From XYD12-FULL-36-8 sp964391015 (GTDB lineage: Bacteria > Bacteroidota > Ignavibacteria > Ignavibacteriales > Ignavibacteriaceae): a DNA stretch of 64,000 nucleotides. The stretch lies in contig CAYMKU010000001.1 of assembly GCA_964391015.1 (NCBI GenBank), forward strand, positions 175,039 through 239,038. Reading direction: 5' to 3'. The notes beneath the pieces are model-generated. The model was not told the DNA's origin, searched no databases, and saw only the letters and a program-made list of their open reading frames with translations. This document shows positions 63,908 through 64,000 of the stretch, piece after piece. Position numbers and translations under genes: made by a program. The stretch's first letter is position 1. Each line of letters opens with the position of its first letter.

Positions 63908-64000
63908 TTACTTCGTAAGCATTAGTTTTTTAACTTGAACAAAATTCTGTCCACTCTGATTATTAGCACTCATTCTGTATATGTAAACTCCAGATGCTAA
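63908..64000 (-). CDS. C-terminal end of a T9SS type A sorting-domain protein (5' part off window)
   Basis: The last 30 codons read LASGVYIYRMSANNQSGQNF and continue to KKLMLTK before the stop. The SGVYIYRM motif and basic KKLMLTK ending are the end of a Por-type sorting domain, like the tail of the 616-residue protein at 26883 (ASGLYVYMINAG, KKMMLMK). The rest of the gene lies beyond the right edge. Function beyond T9SS export cannot be told. Confidence 0.85.
   Translation of the reverse strand, partial: LASGVYIYRMSANNQSGQNFVQVKKLMLTK

Overview
The window is an AT-rich, densely coded bacterial chromosome segment. It most likely comes from the Ignavibacteria (Ignavibacteriota, Chlorobi/Bacteroidota side of the FCB group). 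The evidence is a set of type IX secretion (T9SS) sorting-tail proteins with the QNYPNPFNPST-type C-terminal domain, a PorV/PorQ-family outer-membrane protein, a CarboxypepD-reg/TonB receptor and a GWxTD protein. An ATP synthase operon without beta and epsilon genes and a promoter of Bacteroidota type (TTTG-N19-TAnnTTTG) agree with this. No tRNA, rRNA, CRISPR array or intact insertion sequence was seen.

Layout. At 1-2769 lies the 3' part of a single-chain restriction-methyltransferase, broken by a frameshift at an A7 tract, followed by serA. From 17.6 kb down to 4.0 kb a long minus-strand run carries a lysophospholipid acyltransferase, a GT9 glycosyltransferase, TsaC, an M23 peptidase with a bactofilin, the F-type ATPase genes (AtpZ-like, a four-helix membrane protein, atpB-E-F-H-A-G), and then the housekeeping block ffh-rpsP-khpA-rimM-trmD-rplS. 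From 28.7 to 17.7 kb is the cell-surface region: two T9SS cargo proteins, a TonB receptor, a PorV-like protein and a GWxTD protein, separated by clear terminators. From 33.9 to 29.1 kb are dnaE, an enoyl-ACP reductase and trxA.

From 51.9 to 34.1 kb is a polysaccharide (O-antigen or exopolysaccharide) cluster on the minus strand: Wzz, Wzy, a flippase, GT9, a secreted beta-helix protein, two GT4 enzymes, the initiating sugar-phosphate transferase, a polyprenol-phosphate GT2 and a GT2 fused to a degenerate sugar transferase. It then runs on into accA, a thioesterase, nadC, a second flippase and dut. These should together build, polymerise and export a surface glycan.

At 52.2-53.1 kb on the plus strand are two consecutive loci of the same design: promoter, structured RNA, intrinsic terminator, small ORF. 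The first has mutually exclusive antiterminator and terminator folds next to a six-codon mini-ORF. The second encodes a compact RNA of about 80 nt with two CCCC-bearing loops. I regard this as the most novel part of the window. Beyond it are dprA, then rarA, a FtsB/DivIC-like gene, ddl, an aldolase, an oxidoreductase, metF and a penicillin acylase on the minus strand, a YchF-like NTPase on the plus strand, a hypothetical gene and the tail of another T9SS cargo gene at the right edge.
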